Under the pieces are notes generated by a model that was not told the DNA's origin, ran no database searches, and worked only from the letters and a program-made list of their open reading frames with translations. Shown here one piece after another: positions 24,383 through 33,586 of a stretch of 64,000 bases of DNA. The DNA is taken from NCBI RefSeq assembly GCF_008369915.1, contig NZ_VSRN01000001.1, forward strand, positions 5,824,501 to 5,888,500, read 5' to 3'. The stretch is from Dyadobacter sp. UC 10. GTDB lineage: Bacteria > Bacteroidota > Bacteroidia > Cytophagales > Spirosomataceae. Within the stretch, counting starts at the first letter, position 1. Each line of letters begins with the position of its first letter. The position numbers and the translations under genes were made by a program.

Positions 24383-26503
24383 ATGGCGACAGATATCAGG
24401 ATCGACTATTACCCGACCCACGAGCAGCAGGGTATCAAGTTTCGCCGGGGGCACGTACTGCCTTTTGGGGCTACTATGGTGCCGAACGGGATCAATTTCA
24501 GCATCTATTCCAGCGAAGCCATAGATTGTACTTTGGTTTTGTTTGAAAAAGGTGAAGCAGAACCGTTTGCAGAGATCCGCTTTCCGGAAGAGTTCAGGAC
24601 CGGTAACGTGTATTCCATGACCGTTTTCGACCTCGACTACGAGCGGCTCGAATACGGTTACAGGATGGACGGACCCTTCAAACCGGAGGAAGGACACCGA
24701 TTTGACAAAAATGTAATTCTCAGCGATCCTTACGCAAAAGCAATAGCGGGTCGCGATAGCTGGCTGGCGAAGCCGAATTGGGACAACATTTATCCCTATC
24801 GTTCCAGACTCGTTTTCGAGGATTTCGACTGGGAAAATGATCACCCGCTCGAAACACCGATCGAAGACCTGGTCATCTACGAAATGCATGTACGCGGATT
24901 CACGCAGCATCCTTCTTCGAATGTCAAAAATCCAGGTACGTTCGCGGCGATACGCAGTAAGATTGCCTACCTCAAAGAGCTGGGTATCAATTGTGTAGAG
25001 CTGATGCCGATCTATGAATTTGACGAATGGGAGAATAGCAAGGAGAATCCCGTAACCGGCGGTTTGATCGTCAATTTCTGGGGTTACAGTACCGTCAATT
25101 TCTTCTCGCCGAAAGCAGGTTATGCTGCCACCGGCAAGTTCGGAATGCAGGTTGACGAGCTGAAAACGCTGGTGAAGGAGCTGCACAAAAACGGCATCGA
25201 GGTAATGCTCGACGTGGTTTTCAACCATACTGCCGAAGGCGATCACCGGGGGCACACCATTTCGTTCCGCGGAATTGACAACAAAACCTATTACATGCTC
25301 ACCCCGGAGGGTTATTATTTCAATTTCTCAGGAACCGGGAATACATTGAACTGTAATAATCCGGTGGTCAGGAATATGGTACTGGATTGCCTGCGCTACT
25401 GGGCTGCGGATTATCACATCGACGGTTTCCGTTTTGACCTCGCCGCCATTCTCGGCCGCGACCAGAACGGTGCGCCTTTGAGTAACCCGCCTTTGCTGGA
25501 ATCACTCGCTTACGACCCGATCCTTGCGAAATGCAAGCTCGTAGCGGAAGCCTGGGATGCGGGTGGATTGTACCAGGTAGGTTCTTTCCCCGCCTATGGC
25601 CGCTGGGCCGAGTGGAACGGAAAGTACCGCGACGGCGTGCGTAAATTCCTGAAAGGAGACGAAGGGCTGGTCGGTGACATTGCCCAGAGCATTCAGGGCT
25701 GGCCCGATCTATACTACTATCGCGGGCCTACTGCAAGTATCAATTTCATTGCTTGTCACGACGGTTTTACCCTTTACGACCTTTTTGCCTATAATGAAAA
25801 GCACAACGAAGCGAATGGAGAAAATAACAATGATGGCGGTAATGATAATCATTCATGGAATTGTGGGGTGGAGGGTGAAACGGATGATGCGTTCATTAAT
25901 CGGCTCAGACACAAGCAAATAAAAAATGCATTATCTATTTTGTTCGTCAGCCAGGGCGTTCCTATGATCCTCTCGGGGGACGAAATGGGGGTGACCAAAA
26001 ACGGGAACAACAATACCTATTGCCACGATAACGAGCTGAACTGGGTAGACTGGGGCTTGCTGGAAAAGAATGCGGATCTGTTTAATTTCTCGAAACACAT
26101 CATGCATTTCCGCCGCGCCCACCCGGTACTGCGCAGCCGCACGCATTTCCAGCACCGCGACTATGCAGGAAGCGGGTATCCGGATGTCAGCTTCCACGGC
26201 ACACAAGCCTGGCAGCCAGACTTTTCCGAATCCAGCCGCTGCCTGGCATTCATGCTCGACGGGGCCCACGCAAAAGGCGGTACCATTATAGACGATACCA
26301 TTTACGTAGCCCTGAATTCCTACTGGGACGCGCTGTATTACGAATTGCCTGCCTTGCCAAATGGCCGCAGCTGGTATCTGTCAGTAAATACCGACATGCC
26401 CGCCGGTGAAGATTTCTTCGAAATCGGAAAAGAGCCAAGGCTGGAAGACCAGAGCCGGTTTTTAGTTGGCGGACGGGCTACGGTGATATTGGTGGGGAAG
26501 TAG
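24383..26503 (+). CDS. glgX: Glycogen debranching enzyme GlgX (isoamylase type)
   Basis: A 706-residue GH13 isoamylase-type enzyme. The N-terminal CBM48-like domain (GINFSIYSSEAIDCTLVLFEKG) is followed by the catalytic barrel with YEMHVRGFT, DVVFNHTAEG, the nucleophile in DGFRFDLAAILGRD, the acid/base in KLVAEAWDAGG and the transition-state Asp in FIACHDGFTLYDL. GlgX removes alpha-1,6-linked side chains left by glycogen phosphorylase. Length is normal. It is joined to a STAS antagonist gene. A GT3-type glycogen synthase lies 16 kb downstream past the partner-switch operon, so glycogen turnover is represented on both sides of this signalling locus. Confidence 0.95.
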   Translation: MATDIRIDYYPTHEQQGIKFRRGHVLPFGATMVPNGINFSIYSSEAIDCTLVLFEKGEAEPFAEIRFPEEFRTGNVYSMTVFDLDYERLEYGYRMDGPFKPEEGHRFDKNVILSDPYAKAIAGRDSWLAKPNWDNIYPYRSRLVFEDFDWENDHPLETPIEDLVIYEMHVRGFTQHPSSNVKNPGTFAAIRSKIAYLKELGINCVELMPIYEFDEWENSKENPVTGGLIVNFWGYSTVNFFSPKAGYAATGKFGMQVDELKTLVKELHKNGIEVMLDVVFNHTAEGDHRGHTISFRGIDNKTYYMLTPEGYYFNFSGTGNTLNCNNPVVRNMVLDCLRYWAADYHIDGFRFDLAAILGRDQNGAPLSNPPLLESLAYDPILAKCKLVAEAWDAGGLYQVGSFPAYGRWAEWNGKYRDGVRKFLKGDEGLVGDIAQSIQGWPDLYYYRGPTASINFIACHDGFTLYDLFAYNEKHNEANGENNNDGGNDNHSWNCGVEGETDDAFINRLRHKQIKNALSILFVSQGVPMILSGDEMGVTKNGNNNTYCHDNELNWVDWGLLEKNADLFNFSKHIMHFRRAHPVLRSRTHFQHRDYAGSGYPDVSFHGTQAWQPDFSESSRCLAFMLDGAHAKGGTIIDDTIYVALNSYWDALYYELPALPNGRSWYLSVNTDMPAGEDFFEIGKEPRLEDQSRFLVGGRATVILVGK

Positions 26504-26520
26504 GCGGGGAGGAAGGAGGA

Positions 26521-26880
26521 AGGAGGGACGTTAGTTCGGTATTGTTCGGTGTTGTTTCTGCCGTCGCTGGTGACATCACTGGCAACGGCGGAAAACTGCA
26601 AAGTGTTGGTGACAACACCAACACAGGCCAAAAGGGAGGAAGGAGGGACGTTAGTTCGGTATTGTTCGGTGTTCTTTGCGCCGTCGCTGGTGACATCACT
26701 GGCAACGGCGGAAACTGCAAAATGTTGGTGACAACACCAACACAGGCCAAAAGGGAGGAAGGAGGAAGGAGGGACGTTAGTTCGGTATTGTTCGGTGTTG
26801 TTTCTGCCGTCGCTGGTGACATCACTGGCAACGGCGGAAACTGCAAAGTGTTGGTGACAACACCAACACAGGCTAAAAAG
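26521..26880 (+). repeat. 120-bp unit repeated three times, with hairpins
   Basis: Three near-identical units start near 26521, 26641 and 26767 (spacing 120 and 126 bp). Each contains GGACGTTAGTTCGG, an imperfect hairpin around GCTGGTGACATCACTGGC and a perfect 9-bp hairpin GTGTTGGTG/CACCAACAC with loop ACAA (for example 26603-26611 with 26616-26624). Differences between units are few. Unit 3 is followed by a shortened copy of the last hairpin (26880-26905). The block occupies most of the 514-bp gap between glgX and the second STAS gene. Confidence 0.92.
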
Positions 26881-26905
26881 TGTTGGACAACACCAACACA
26901 GGCCA

Positions 26906-26990
26906 AAATCAACCCAAACCACCCCAAACAATCTCGAACCACCCCAAACCACCCCGAACAATTTCAAACCACCCAAAATAAAATTAAAAA
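26906..26990 (+). repeat. C/A-rich degenerate CCACCCCAAAC repeats
   Basis: A run of about six imperfect 10- to 12-bp copies of (A)CCACCCCRAAC with AATCTC or AATTTC spacers lies between the 120-bp repeat block and the AT-rich stretch upstream of the second STAS gene. The strand is strongly G-poor. No hairpin is evident. Confidence 0.65.
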
Positions 26991-27017
26991 ATTCAGAAAA
27001 CATCAAACATCAAAATC

Positions 27018-27338
27018 ATGGCATTTCAAATAGAATCAGTTGTAGAAGAGCAGGTTGCGAAATTGACTTTACACGGCGAACTGGATTCGCTTTCGGCAAG
27101 GGTATTTCAAACCGAGATTGAAAAAATCGCCAACCAGCCGATCGACTCGTTGGTATTAGACATGGAAGAGCTTAGCTTTATGTCTTCTGCGGGCTTGCGT
27201 GTACTTATTTATTCAAAGCAAAAGATTGGCCCGAAACTTTCCATTTATATTGTCAAACCACAAGAGCTGATTGTAGATACCCTGACGAAAACAGGTCTGC
27301 AGCACAGTGTTACTATTGTTGATCAATATCCTGTTTAA
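27018..27338 (+). CDS. STAS-domain anti-sigma-factor antagonist 2
   Basis: A 106-residue STAS domain with the phosphorylatable loop MEELSFMSSAGLRVLI. It is related to the first STAS protein 2.6 kb upstream: the FMSSAGLRVL core is identical, while the flanks differ. It sits 11 bp before the RsbW-like kinase gene, the usual arrangement of an antagonist with its cognate kinase. It heads the nine-gene operon that runs to 42820. Having two antagonists for one kinase suggests competing inputs. Confidence 0.92.
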   Translation: MAFQIESVVEEQVAKLTLHGELDSLSARVFQTEIEKIANQPIDSLVLDMEELSFMSSAGLRVLIYSKQKIGPKLSIYIVKPQELIVDTLTKTGLQHSVTIVDQYPV

Positions 27339-27349
27339 CATCCTACACG

Positions 27350-27775
27350 ATGGAATCGAAAAGTTTTCCCGGCAATGTGGATTCTCTGGATTCGCTGAGG
27401 GAATACGTTGGTGAGCTCTCGCAGCAGGCCGGATTAGGTAAAAAGCCGACCTACGCCCTTAAACTGGCTATTGATGAAATAGCTACGAATATCATTTTAT
27501 ACGGATACCAGGAAGCCGGTTTGGAGGCGGATTTTACGGTTTTGAGCGAAATAACCGACCAGGAACTTGTTGTGGTTCTGGAAGATATCGCCGCGCCATT
27601 TGATCCGCTTGCCAAAGAACTGCCAAATTCCGACGATTTGACAAAATCACTGGAACATCGCGAAATCGGAGGGCTAGGTATTTACCTGACCGTCAATGGT
27701 GTCGACGAATTTTCCTATGAATATGCGGATGGGAAAAACCGAAATAAATTTGTCATGAAAATTGCCTCAACCTGA
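27350..27775 (+). CDS. RsbW/SpoIIAB-like anti-sigma kinase (HATPase_c)
   Basis: A 141-residue single GHKL ATPase domain. The N-box is LKLAIDEIATNIILYGY (Glu and Asn of the fold), G1 is LEDIAAPFDP and G2 is EIGGLGIYL. The family phosphorylates STAS antagonists on Ser and binds a sigma factor or other target when they are phosphorylated. Here G1 has DIAAPFDP, with Ala where many members have Gly or Asn, so kinase activity should be tested. No sigma factor gene lies next to it. The operon instead encodes a STAND-type protein 5 bp downstream. Confidence 0.9.
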   Translation: MESKSFPGNVDSLDSLREYVGELSQQAGLGKKPTYALKLAIDEIATNIILYGYQEAGLEADFTVLSEITDQELVVVLEDIAAPFDPLAKELPNSDDLTKSLEHREIGGLGIYLTVNGVDEFSYEYADGKNRNKFVMKIAST

Positions 27776-27780
27776 GTATT

Positions 27781-30700
27781 ATGGTTGAAAAATCTACGCT
27801 ATCCAATCCTTTTCCCGGTCTCCGCAGCTATGAGCATGAAGACCATGCCCTGTTCTTCGGAAGGGATTCGCATATCCGCGAGCTGAAAAGCAAATTATTG
27901 GACGGTCGTTTTTTGGCATTGATTGGTTCTTCTGGGAGTGGTAAGTCATCCCTGATCAAAGCAGGACTTATTCCGTCTCTTGAAAAAAGCGACGACAGGA
28001 AAGTATGGAAAGTGATCATATTCCGGCCGGGAGGAAATCCGGTCCGGAATTTCGCTGTTGCGCTGAAAACAGCCTTCCGTGCCAACGATCCGCTCTGGGA
28101 AAACCGGGACCCTGCGGCGCTTGAAAAGGAAATTTCGGAAAATCCCCAAAAGGCTCTCGACTTGCTTTCCGCGGTCCATGACCGGAATATCCTGCTCGTG
28201 ATCGACCAGTTTGAGGAATTGTTCCGCTATGAGCTGGCCGATGATTTCTCGGGAAGAAATAATACGCTGGCATTTGTACAGTTGCTGCTGGCGTTGATCA
28301 ACCAGCGGCAATTTCCTGTTCATGCCGTGATCACCATGCGCTCGGATTACCTCGATCACTGCACCGAATTCAATGGGCTGACAGAGGTAATCAACAAGGG
28401 CTACTATCTTTTGCCCAAAATGAATACGGCAGAAGTGCGGCAGGTGATCGAAGGCCCGGTAGCGGCTTCCGGGGTGTCTATCGAGCCGGAGCTGGTGGAC
28501 GGACTATTGAAAGAGCTCTCTGAAAATCCCGACTACCTCCCGATCCTGCAACACGCGCTCATGCGAACCTGGGACCGCTGGAAAGCCACTAAAACCCTTG
28601 CAGTACCTATCGCCCGCACAGATTATGAGGCGATCGGAACCATGCAGCAGTCGATCACGCAGCACGCTGAGGAGATTTACACCCAGCAGCTGGACGAGAA
28701 AAGAAGGAATGCGGCGGCTAAACTTTTCAAAGCATTGATTGTGCTGGGGCCGAGTGATACCTCTTCTTTACACCCGACGGTCTTACGCGAAATCATTCAG
28801 ATTACCGGTATTCCCGATTATTTACTGATTGATGTAGTGATGGTATTTCGTGAAAACGGAGTATCATTTCTGACCCCGAAACCAGGCGTGAAGATCGACC
28901 ACGACTCTATCATCGATGTTTCCGTTGAGAAAATCCTGACTTTCTGGGACCGTTGCCGAAAGTGGATCGGGGAGGAGCTGGAATCGGCCAAATTGTATAA
29001 ACAACTCAGCTATTCAGCACTTCTGTACCAGGAGGGCCGAACTGGTTTATGGGTAAATCCCGAGCTGGCGCTGGGTTTGAAATGGCTGAAAGAAAGCGAG
29101 CCGACCCTGGAATGGGCGCAGCGCTATGATCCTTTTTTCGAGCGGGCGATCAATTTTCTGGATTACAGTAAAAAGCAATTTGAACTCGAAGTAAGGCAAA
29201 AAGAAGACCGCCAGAAACGTGAGCTCCGCAAAGCAAGAGTCTTTGCTTCTGTGTTGGGTATCAGCTCATTAGTGTCGTTGCTTTTCCTGATCGTCGCATT
29301 GGTTTTAAGAACACAGGCGCAGCAGAGTGAAAAAACGGCTTTGGAAAAGGAAAGTCTGGCGTTGGAAGAAAGAAAACGCGCGGAGGACCAGACGCGGGAG
29401 GCGATCTCACAAAAGAAGATCGCTGAACAACAGGGCACGTTTGCCGAGCTGCAAAAAACATTAACCGAAGAGCAAAAGGCCATCGCAGTCCGCGAACAGG
29501 AAAAGGCGGTAAAGGAAAGCGTAGCGGCCAAGGCAGCCCGCTTAGTAGCGGAAGAGCAAAAAGTACAGGCAGATAATGCGAGAAGGGCTGCCGTACAGTC
29601 TCAAAAAGAGACAGAAGTTCAGAAAGAATATGCGGTAAGTGCGCAGAAAGAATCGGAGCGCCAGAAGATACTGGCGCAAAGTGCACAGAAAGAAGCCGAA
29701 AGTTCCAGGAACGATGCATTGAAACAGCGCTCGAAAGCCGTAGCGCGATTCATTGCGATACAATCCTTTCAAATGCCCGCCGGCGACGATCTGGCTGCTT
29801 TGCTGGCTTTGAAAGCTTACGATTTTAACGTTAAAAATGGAGGTGAAAGAGAGAATCCCGATATTTTTAATGCCTTGTCCAAAGCCGCCGGTGCCAAAGC
29901 TACATTGCTGGGACACAATGATATAGTGCGCGTTGTCGCCGAGCCGCGGGGAGGTAATGCCGTATTTGCAAGTGCGGGTGACGATGGGGTAGTGAATTTG
30001 TGGAACTACCTCGTGCCTGCAACCAGGCCCGTTGCATTCCGAAATCCGAAACAGACATTCAAAAGTATCCGCGCGCTGGCATTTACGCACGATGGGAAAA
30101 CGGCGTTTACAGGTTCTTCAAATGGACAGATCGTTCGCTGGGACAACTTTGCGGCTGGCAGCACGCCTACCAGGACACTGATCGCGCACGATGGTATTAT
30201 CCTGTCTATGCGTATCAGAAATGCAGACGACAAGCCGCAGCTCATCTCAGTCAGCTCGACAGGACAAGTCCGGATCTGGGATATCAGTGACAAAAAGCTG
30301 GATGTACTCAAAAACCTCAATCTCGGCGCTGAAATATCGTGCGTGGAGTTTATCCGGGGGACGCCTTACGTGCTGTTTGGTACCGGAAACGGAAAAGTGA
30401 TCCGGCTGGATATAGACAAGCCCCAGGTAAAGCCGGTTGAATACAACTTCGGTAATATCAGAGGCAGGTTGATCTCCATGACCCTCTCCCCCGATCAGAA
30501 GCAGCTGTATTTCGGCACAAGTGAAGGAATGCTGTATTCCGTGCGTATGCAACGTGATGAGCCGGTACCGAATTCTTTGTCGGGCACACAGGGTACTCAC
30601 ACGTCCGGAATCACCAAAATCGCATTCGCGCCCGACGGAAGCCGCATTGCCACAGCCTGTTACGATTGGAAGATCAGGATATGGAGCGCGCAGGATGATT

Positions 30701-30948
30701 TGTCGAAACAGCAGCCGGTGGTGCTCAGTGATTTTGATTATTGGGTAATGGACATCCGGTTTTCAAATGACGGGAAAAAACTGCTTGCCACTGGCGCAGA
30801 CAAAACCGTACGCGTCTGGGATATCAACTCTGCCGCTTTGTTTGCGGAAGTTTCCAAAAAAGTATCAAGGGATTTGACAGAAGAAGAATGGGACCAGTAT
30901 ATCGGCAAGGATATTCCTTACGAAAAGCTTTCCCGAAATATCCGATAG
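27781..30948 (+). CDS. Membrane-anchored nSTAND NTPase with coiled coil and WD40 repeats
   Basis: A 1055-residue protein. Residues 1-440 form a STAND-like NTPase domain: FPGLRSYEHEDHALFFGR, Walker A GSSGSGKSS (Lys55), Walker B LLVIDQFEELF (Asp142) and VITMRSDYLDHC. One membrane helix lies at about 487-510 (VFASVLGISSLVSLLFLIVALVL), followed by a long Glu/Lys/Gln-rich coiled coil (about 511-655). WD40-like blades run from about 707 to the end (LLGHNDIVRVV, ASAGDDGVVNLWN, VRVWDIN). STAND proteins act as ligand-triggered switches. The membrane helix would place the WD40 part on the other side of the membrane from the NTPase. Partner and trigger are unknown. Confidence 0.85.
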   Translation: MVEKSTLSNPFPGLRSYEHEDHALFFGRDSHIRELKSKLLDGRFLALIGSSGSGKSSLIKAGLIPSLEKSDDRKVWKVIIFRPGGNPVRNFAVALKTAFRANDPLWENRDPAALEKEISENPQKALDLLSAVHDRNILLVIDQFEELFRYELADDFSGRNNTLAFVQLLLALINQRQFPVHAVITMRSDYLDHCTEFNGLTEVINKGYYLLPKMNTAEVRQVIEGPVAASGVSIEPELVDGLLKELSENPDYLPILQHALMRTWDRWKATKTLAVPIARTDYEAIGTMQQSITQHAEEIYTQQLDEKRRNAAAKLFKALIVLGPSDTSSLHPTVLREIIQITGIPDYLLIDVVMVFRENGVSFLTPKPGVKIDHDSIIDVSVEKILTFWDRCRKWIGEELESAKLYKQLSYSALLYQEGRTGLWVNPELALGLKWLKESEPTLEWAQRYDPFFERAINFLDYSKKQFELEVRQKEDRQKRELRKARVFASVLGISSLVSLLFLIVALVLRTQAQQSEKTALEKESLALEERKRAEDQTREAISQKKIAEQQGTFAELQKTLTEEQKAIAVREQEKAVKESVAAKAARLVAEEQKVQADNARRAAVQSQKETEVQKEYAVSAQKESERQKILAQSAQKEAESSRNDALKQRSKAVARFIAIQSFQMPAGDDLAALLALKAYDFNVKNGGERENPDIFNALSKAAGAKATLLGHNDIVRVVAEPRGGNAVFASAGDDGVVNLWNYLVPATRPVAFRNPKQTFKSIRALAFTHDGKTAFTGSSNGQIVRWDNFAAGSTPTRTLIAHDGIILSMRIRNADDKPQLISVSSTGQVRIWDISDKKLDVLKNLNLGAEISCVEFIRGTPYVLFGTGNGKVIRLDIDKPQVKPVEYNFGNIRGRLISMTLSPDQKQLYFGTSEGMLYSVRMQRDEPVPNSLSGTQGTHTSGITKIAFAPDGSRIATACYDWKIRIWSAQDDLSKQQPVVLSDFDYWVMDIRFSNDGKKLLATGADKTVRVWDINSAALFAEVSKKVSRDLTEEEWDQYIGKDIPYEKLSRNIR

Positions 30949-30954
30949 CGCAAG

Positions 30955-33579
30955 ATGAGAAGATTTGTACCCCTGTTTTTCATGGCGATCCTGGCATTGG
31001 GCCAATACACCTTTGCGCAGGGTGATTGCGATGCCTCGGTAATTGTGCCGGAGGCTGACCGGAAATATCGTACAGGCAATTTTGACGAGGTTTTTCAAAT
31101 ATTAAACCCTTGTCTGAAAACAAAATTCTCCCCCAATGCGCAGGTTCAGGCTTACAAGATCATTGCATTGACCTACCTCGCGCTCGACTCACTTCCGCAG
31201 GCGGGGCAGGCAGTTCGTAACCTGCTTATAGCCAATCAGAACTACGAACCAGAATTTTCTTCGCTACCACAGTTCAAAGACCTGGTTGCACAGCAGAAGG
31301 ACATGATGGACCGGATTATTCAGATCACTTCGGTTTCCAAAAAGGCGGAAAATCTTTTGCAGGTGCCTGCTACGGTGACCGTTTTAACGAGCAATGATAT
31401 TTTGAAAAGAGGTTACAAAGACCTCACCCAAATGCTGAATGATATTCCCGGCTTCGACGTGATCCGAGGTAACGGGCCTTCTTATGTGACATTTTACCAG
31501 CGCGGGTATCGTTCAACTTCCAATGACCGGACCATTTTGCTGGTGGACGGAGTGGAAGAAAACGATCTGAATTCTGATAATATTCCTATTTCCAGGCAAT
31601 ATGCATTGTCTGATATCGAGCGTGTGGAAGTGATTTACGGGCCGGCTTCTACGATGTATGGGGCAAATGCATTTATGGGTGTGATCAACCTGATTACTAA
31701 AAGGCATTTGGACCGGGAAATGCCCGAGGGCAGGAAAGTGGATTTTTCGGGAAGTGGTCAGATCAGGTATGGATCAATGAATACGAAAGTCGTGGACGGT
31801 ACCCTGACCGTTCGCTCGAAAGACGTGGCAGTGTCGGTTACCTCGCGCTATTTCTTTTCTAATGAGCTGGATTACAGTAAATACCGTGAATGGGACTATT
31901 CGCCGAGAACAGCTGATAATTATCCTACGCAACAAAACCTGATAGGAGCGGCGGCGTTGAAATACTACAACGACAACAAACTGTCGACACAATTTCCCGG
32001 CAGTGACCTGTACCAGATCGGGTACGATGCAGCCGGGACTGTGAATGCATTAAGCCTCACAGCCGCCGGAAAAGCCAGAGCAGCGGAGCTGGATAATCAA
32101 AATCTGTTTCAAACCAGTATCAACGGAAATCCGGTCGGCTTCAATGACGATTCACGGAATTTTTATGTTCGTGCTAAGATCGAATTCAAGGATTTCATGA
32201 TTTCCCTGATGAGTTGGAAAACCAACGAAGGCGCTACGCCCTGGTATACCAACCGCTCCCGGATCGTAACGGAAGATCTTTCCAGGTGGGTAGCGAACAA
32301 CAAGGCTTTCTCGCTGACTTACAACAAGTTCATTTCAGACAGAGTACAAATCCTGAACCTTACGTCCTACCGCCTGCACGAGCTCAACGGGGCGACCAAT
32401 CTGCCTACTTACCGGGGCTATTTCAACGGCAGCTACGGTATCGCCGACCTTTTGAACCAAAAAAAACCAACCTACGCCACGCCTTACTGGTACCGGGTTT
32501 CGAATCAGCTGAGGAATGAATTTCGCGTGCTCTGGACACCCTTGCCTAAAATGGATATCAATAGCGGCATTGAGATCCGGAACAGTATCATTCAGGCCAA
32601 TTATATCACATCGGCATTCGAAGGGGCAGACGAAACGGGCCGGCCGGATTCGACCCTCGCAGGCGGTGATAATTTCAGGGTTTTTGACATCGGGCTTTTC
32701 AGCCAGGGCACTTATAACTGGACGGATAATCTGAAAATGGTACTGGCTACCAGGCTGGATTACAATCAGATACGTTCGAAGGGCGGCTATGGTTTTGTGT
32801 TCAACCCGCGCATCAGCCTTATTTACACGAGGGGCATGTTTGTTTTTAAAGGTATTTACGCAGAGGCATTTAAAGATGCTTCCTATCTTCAAAAATACGC
32901 GACAACCCGTGAGCGGCTTCTTAACAATCCAACTTTACAGCCCGAGCGCGTGAAGAATGTGGAAGGTAGCGTATCCCTGCGTTTCAGCAAGGCGCTCTCA
33001 TTGAATGTTTCCGGATATGTTGCCAATTACAGCAACGCAGTAGGCCTGGCGACGGCCACACTGCCCACCGGCGCCAGTACGAGCCAGTTTCAGGCACTGG
33101 GCAAGCAGCGGATCGTCGGCTTGCAGTCGGAGGCACGCTATGATAGGAAGAAACTGAATGTCTGGGGAAATTTCACTTATAGCAATCCCCGCGATTTAAG
33201 TAAAGTCGAAGGGCAAAAGATCCCTGTCAGTGATATCGCGCCCTGGTCGGCTAATATAGGAGCGGTGTATGAGCCTGTCAGGAATCTGAGTGTCAGCGTT
33301 ACCAATAATTATATAAGTGCCAGGAAATCAGGTGTTGGCACGTCAGGCAGCAGTAATCCAATCACCCGTTTTAAACCGGTTTACCTGCTCGGCTCAGCGG
33401 TTACCTATCAAAATATCTTCCATAAAGTGAGCCTGCAGTTACAGGTTTCGAACATTTTAAACCATGCATATTTCGTCCCCGGGATCCGGGCTGCGGAAGG
33501 TGTTACTTCGGCTTCCAGGTACCCGCAGGAAAAGCGGGTGTTTTCAATCGGGTTGCTCATTGATACAAACGGAAAATAA
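30955..33579 (+). CDS. TonB-dependent outer-membrane receptor with TPR-like N-terminal extension
   Basis: An 874-residue outer-membrane receptor. Signal peptide 1-22 ends FAQ. Residues 23-120 look helical, with a TPR-like pattern (ADRKYRTGNFDEVFQILNPCL, KIIALTYLALDSLPQAGQAV), in place of the carboxypeptidase-like domain usual in Bacteroidota. The plug starts near 130 (LLQVPATVTVLTSNDILKRG) and has RTILLVDGVEENDLN and IERVEVIYGPASTMYGANAFMGVINLIT. The rest is barrel, ending in ISIGLL-like strands. It may import a siderophore or other ligand, or act in signalling. There is no SusD partner. It follows the nSTAND gene by 6 bp. Confidence 0.9.
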   Translation: MRRFVPLFFMAILALGQYTFAQGDCDASVIVPEADRKYRTGNFDEVFQILNPCLKTKFSPNAQVQAYKIIALTYLALDSLPQAGQAVRNLLIANQNYEPEFSSLPQFKDLVAQQKDMMDRIIQITSVSKKAENLLQVPATVTVLTSNDILKRGYKDLTQMLNDIPGFDVIRGNGPSYVTFYQRGYRSTSNDRTILLVDGVEENDLNSDNIPISRQYALSDIERVEVIYGPASTMYGANAFMGVINLITKRHLDREMPEGRKVDFSGSGQIRYGSMNTKVVDGTLTVRSKDVAVSVTSRYFFSNELDYSKYREWDYSPRTADNYPTQQNLIGAAALKYYNDNKLSTQFPGSDLYQIGYDAAGTVNALSLTAAGKARAAELDNQNLFQTSINGNPVGFNDDSRNFYVRAKIEFKDFMISLMSWKTNEGATPWYTNRSRIVTEDLSRWVANNKAFSLTYNKFISDRVQILNLTSYRLHELNGATNLPTYRGYFNGSYGIADLLNQKKPTYATPYWYRVSNQLRNEFRVLWTPLPKMDINSGIEIRNSIIQANYITSAFEGADETGRPDSTLAGGDNFRVFDIGLFSQGTYNWTDNLKMVLATRLDYNQIRSKGGYGFVFNPRISLIYTRGMFVFKGIYAEAFKDASYLQKYATTRERLLNNPTLQPERVKNVEGSVSLRFSKALSLNVSGYVANYSNAVGLATATLPTGASTSQFQALGKQRIVGLQSEARYDRKKLNVWGNFTYSNPRDLSKVEGQKIPVSDIAPWSANIGAVYEPVRNLSVSVTNNYISARKSGVGTSGSSNPITRFKPVYLLGSAVTYQNIFHKVSLQLQVSNILNHAYFVPGIRAAEGVTSASRYPQEKRVFSIGLLIDTNGK

Positions 33580-33586
33580 CACAGAA

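Noticed and set aside
26521..26880. 120-bp repeats as a CRISPR or IS element
   Set aside because: Units are adjacent with no unique spacers, and there is no transposase or terminal inverted repeat.
26338..27006. Long open frames across the 120-bp repeat block on both strands
   Set aside because: The frames follow the repeat and have repeated peptides rich in Cys, Val and Pro. Codon use differs from neighbouring genes, and they overlap glgX.
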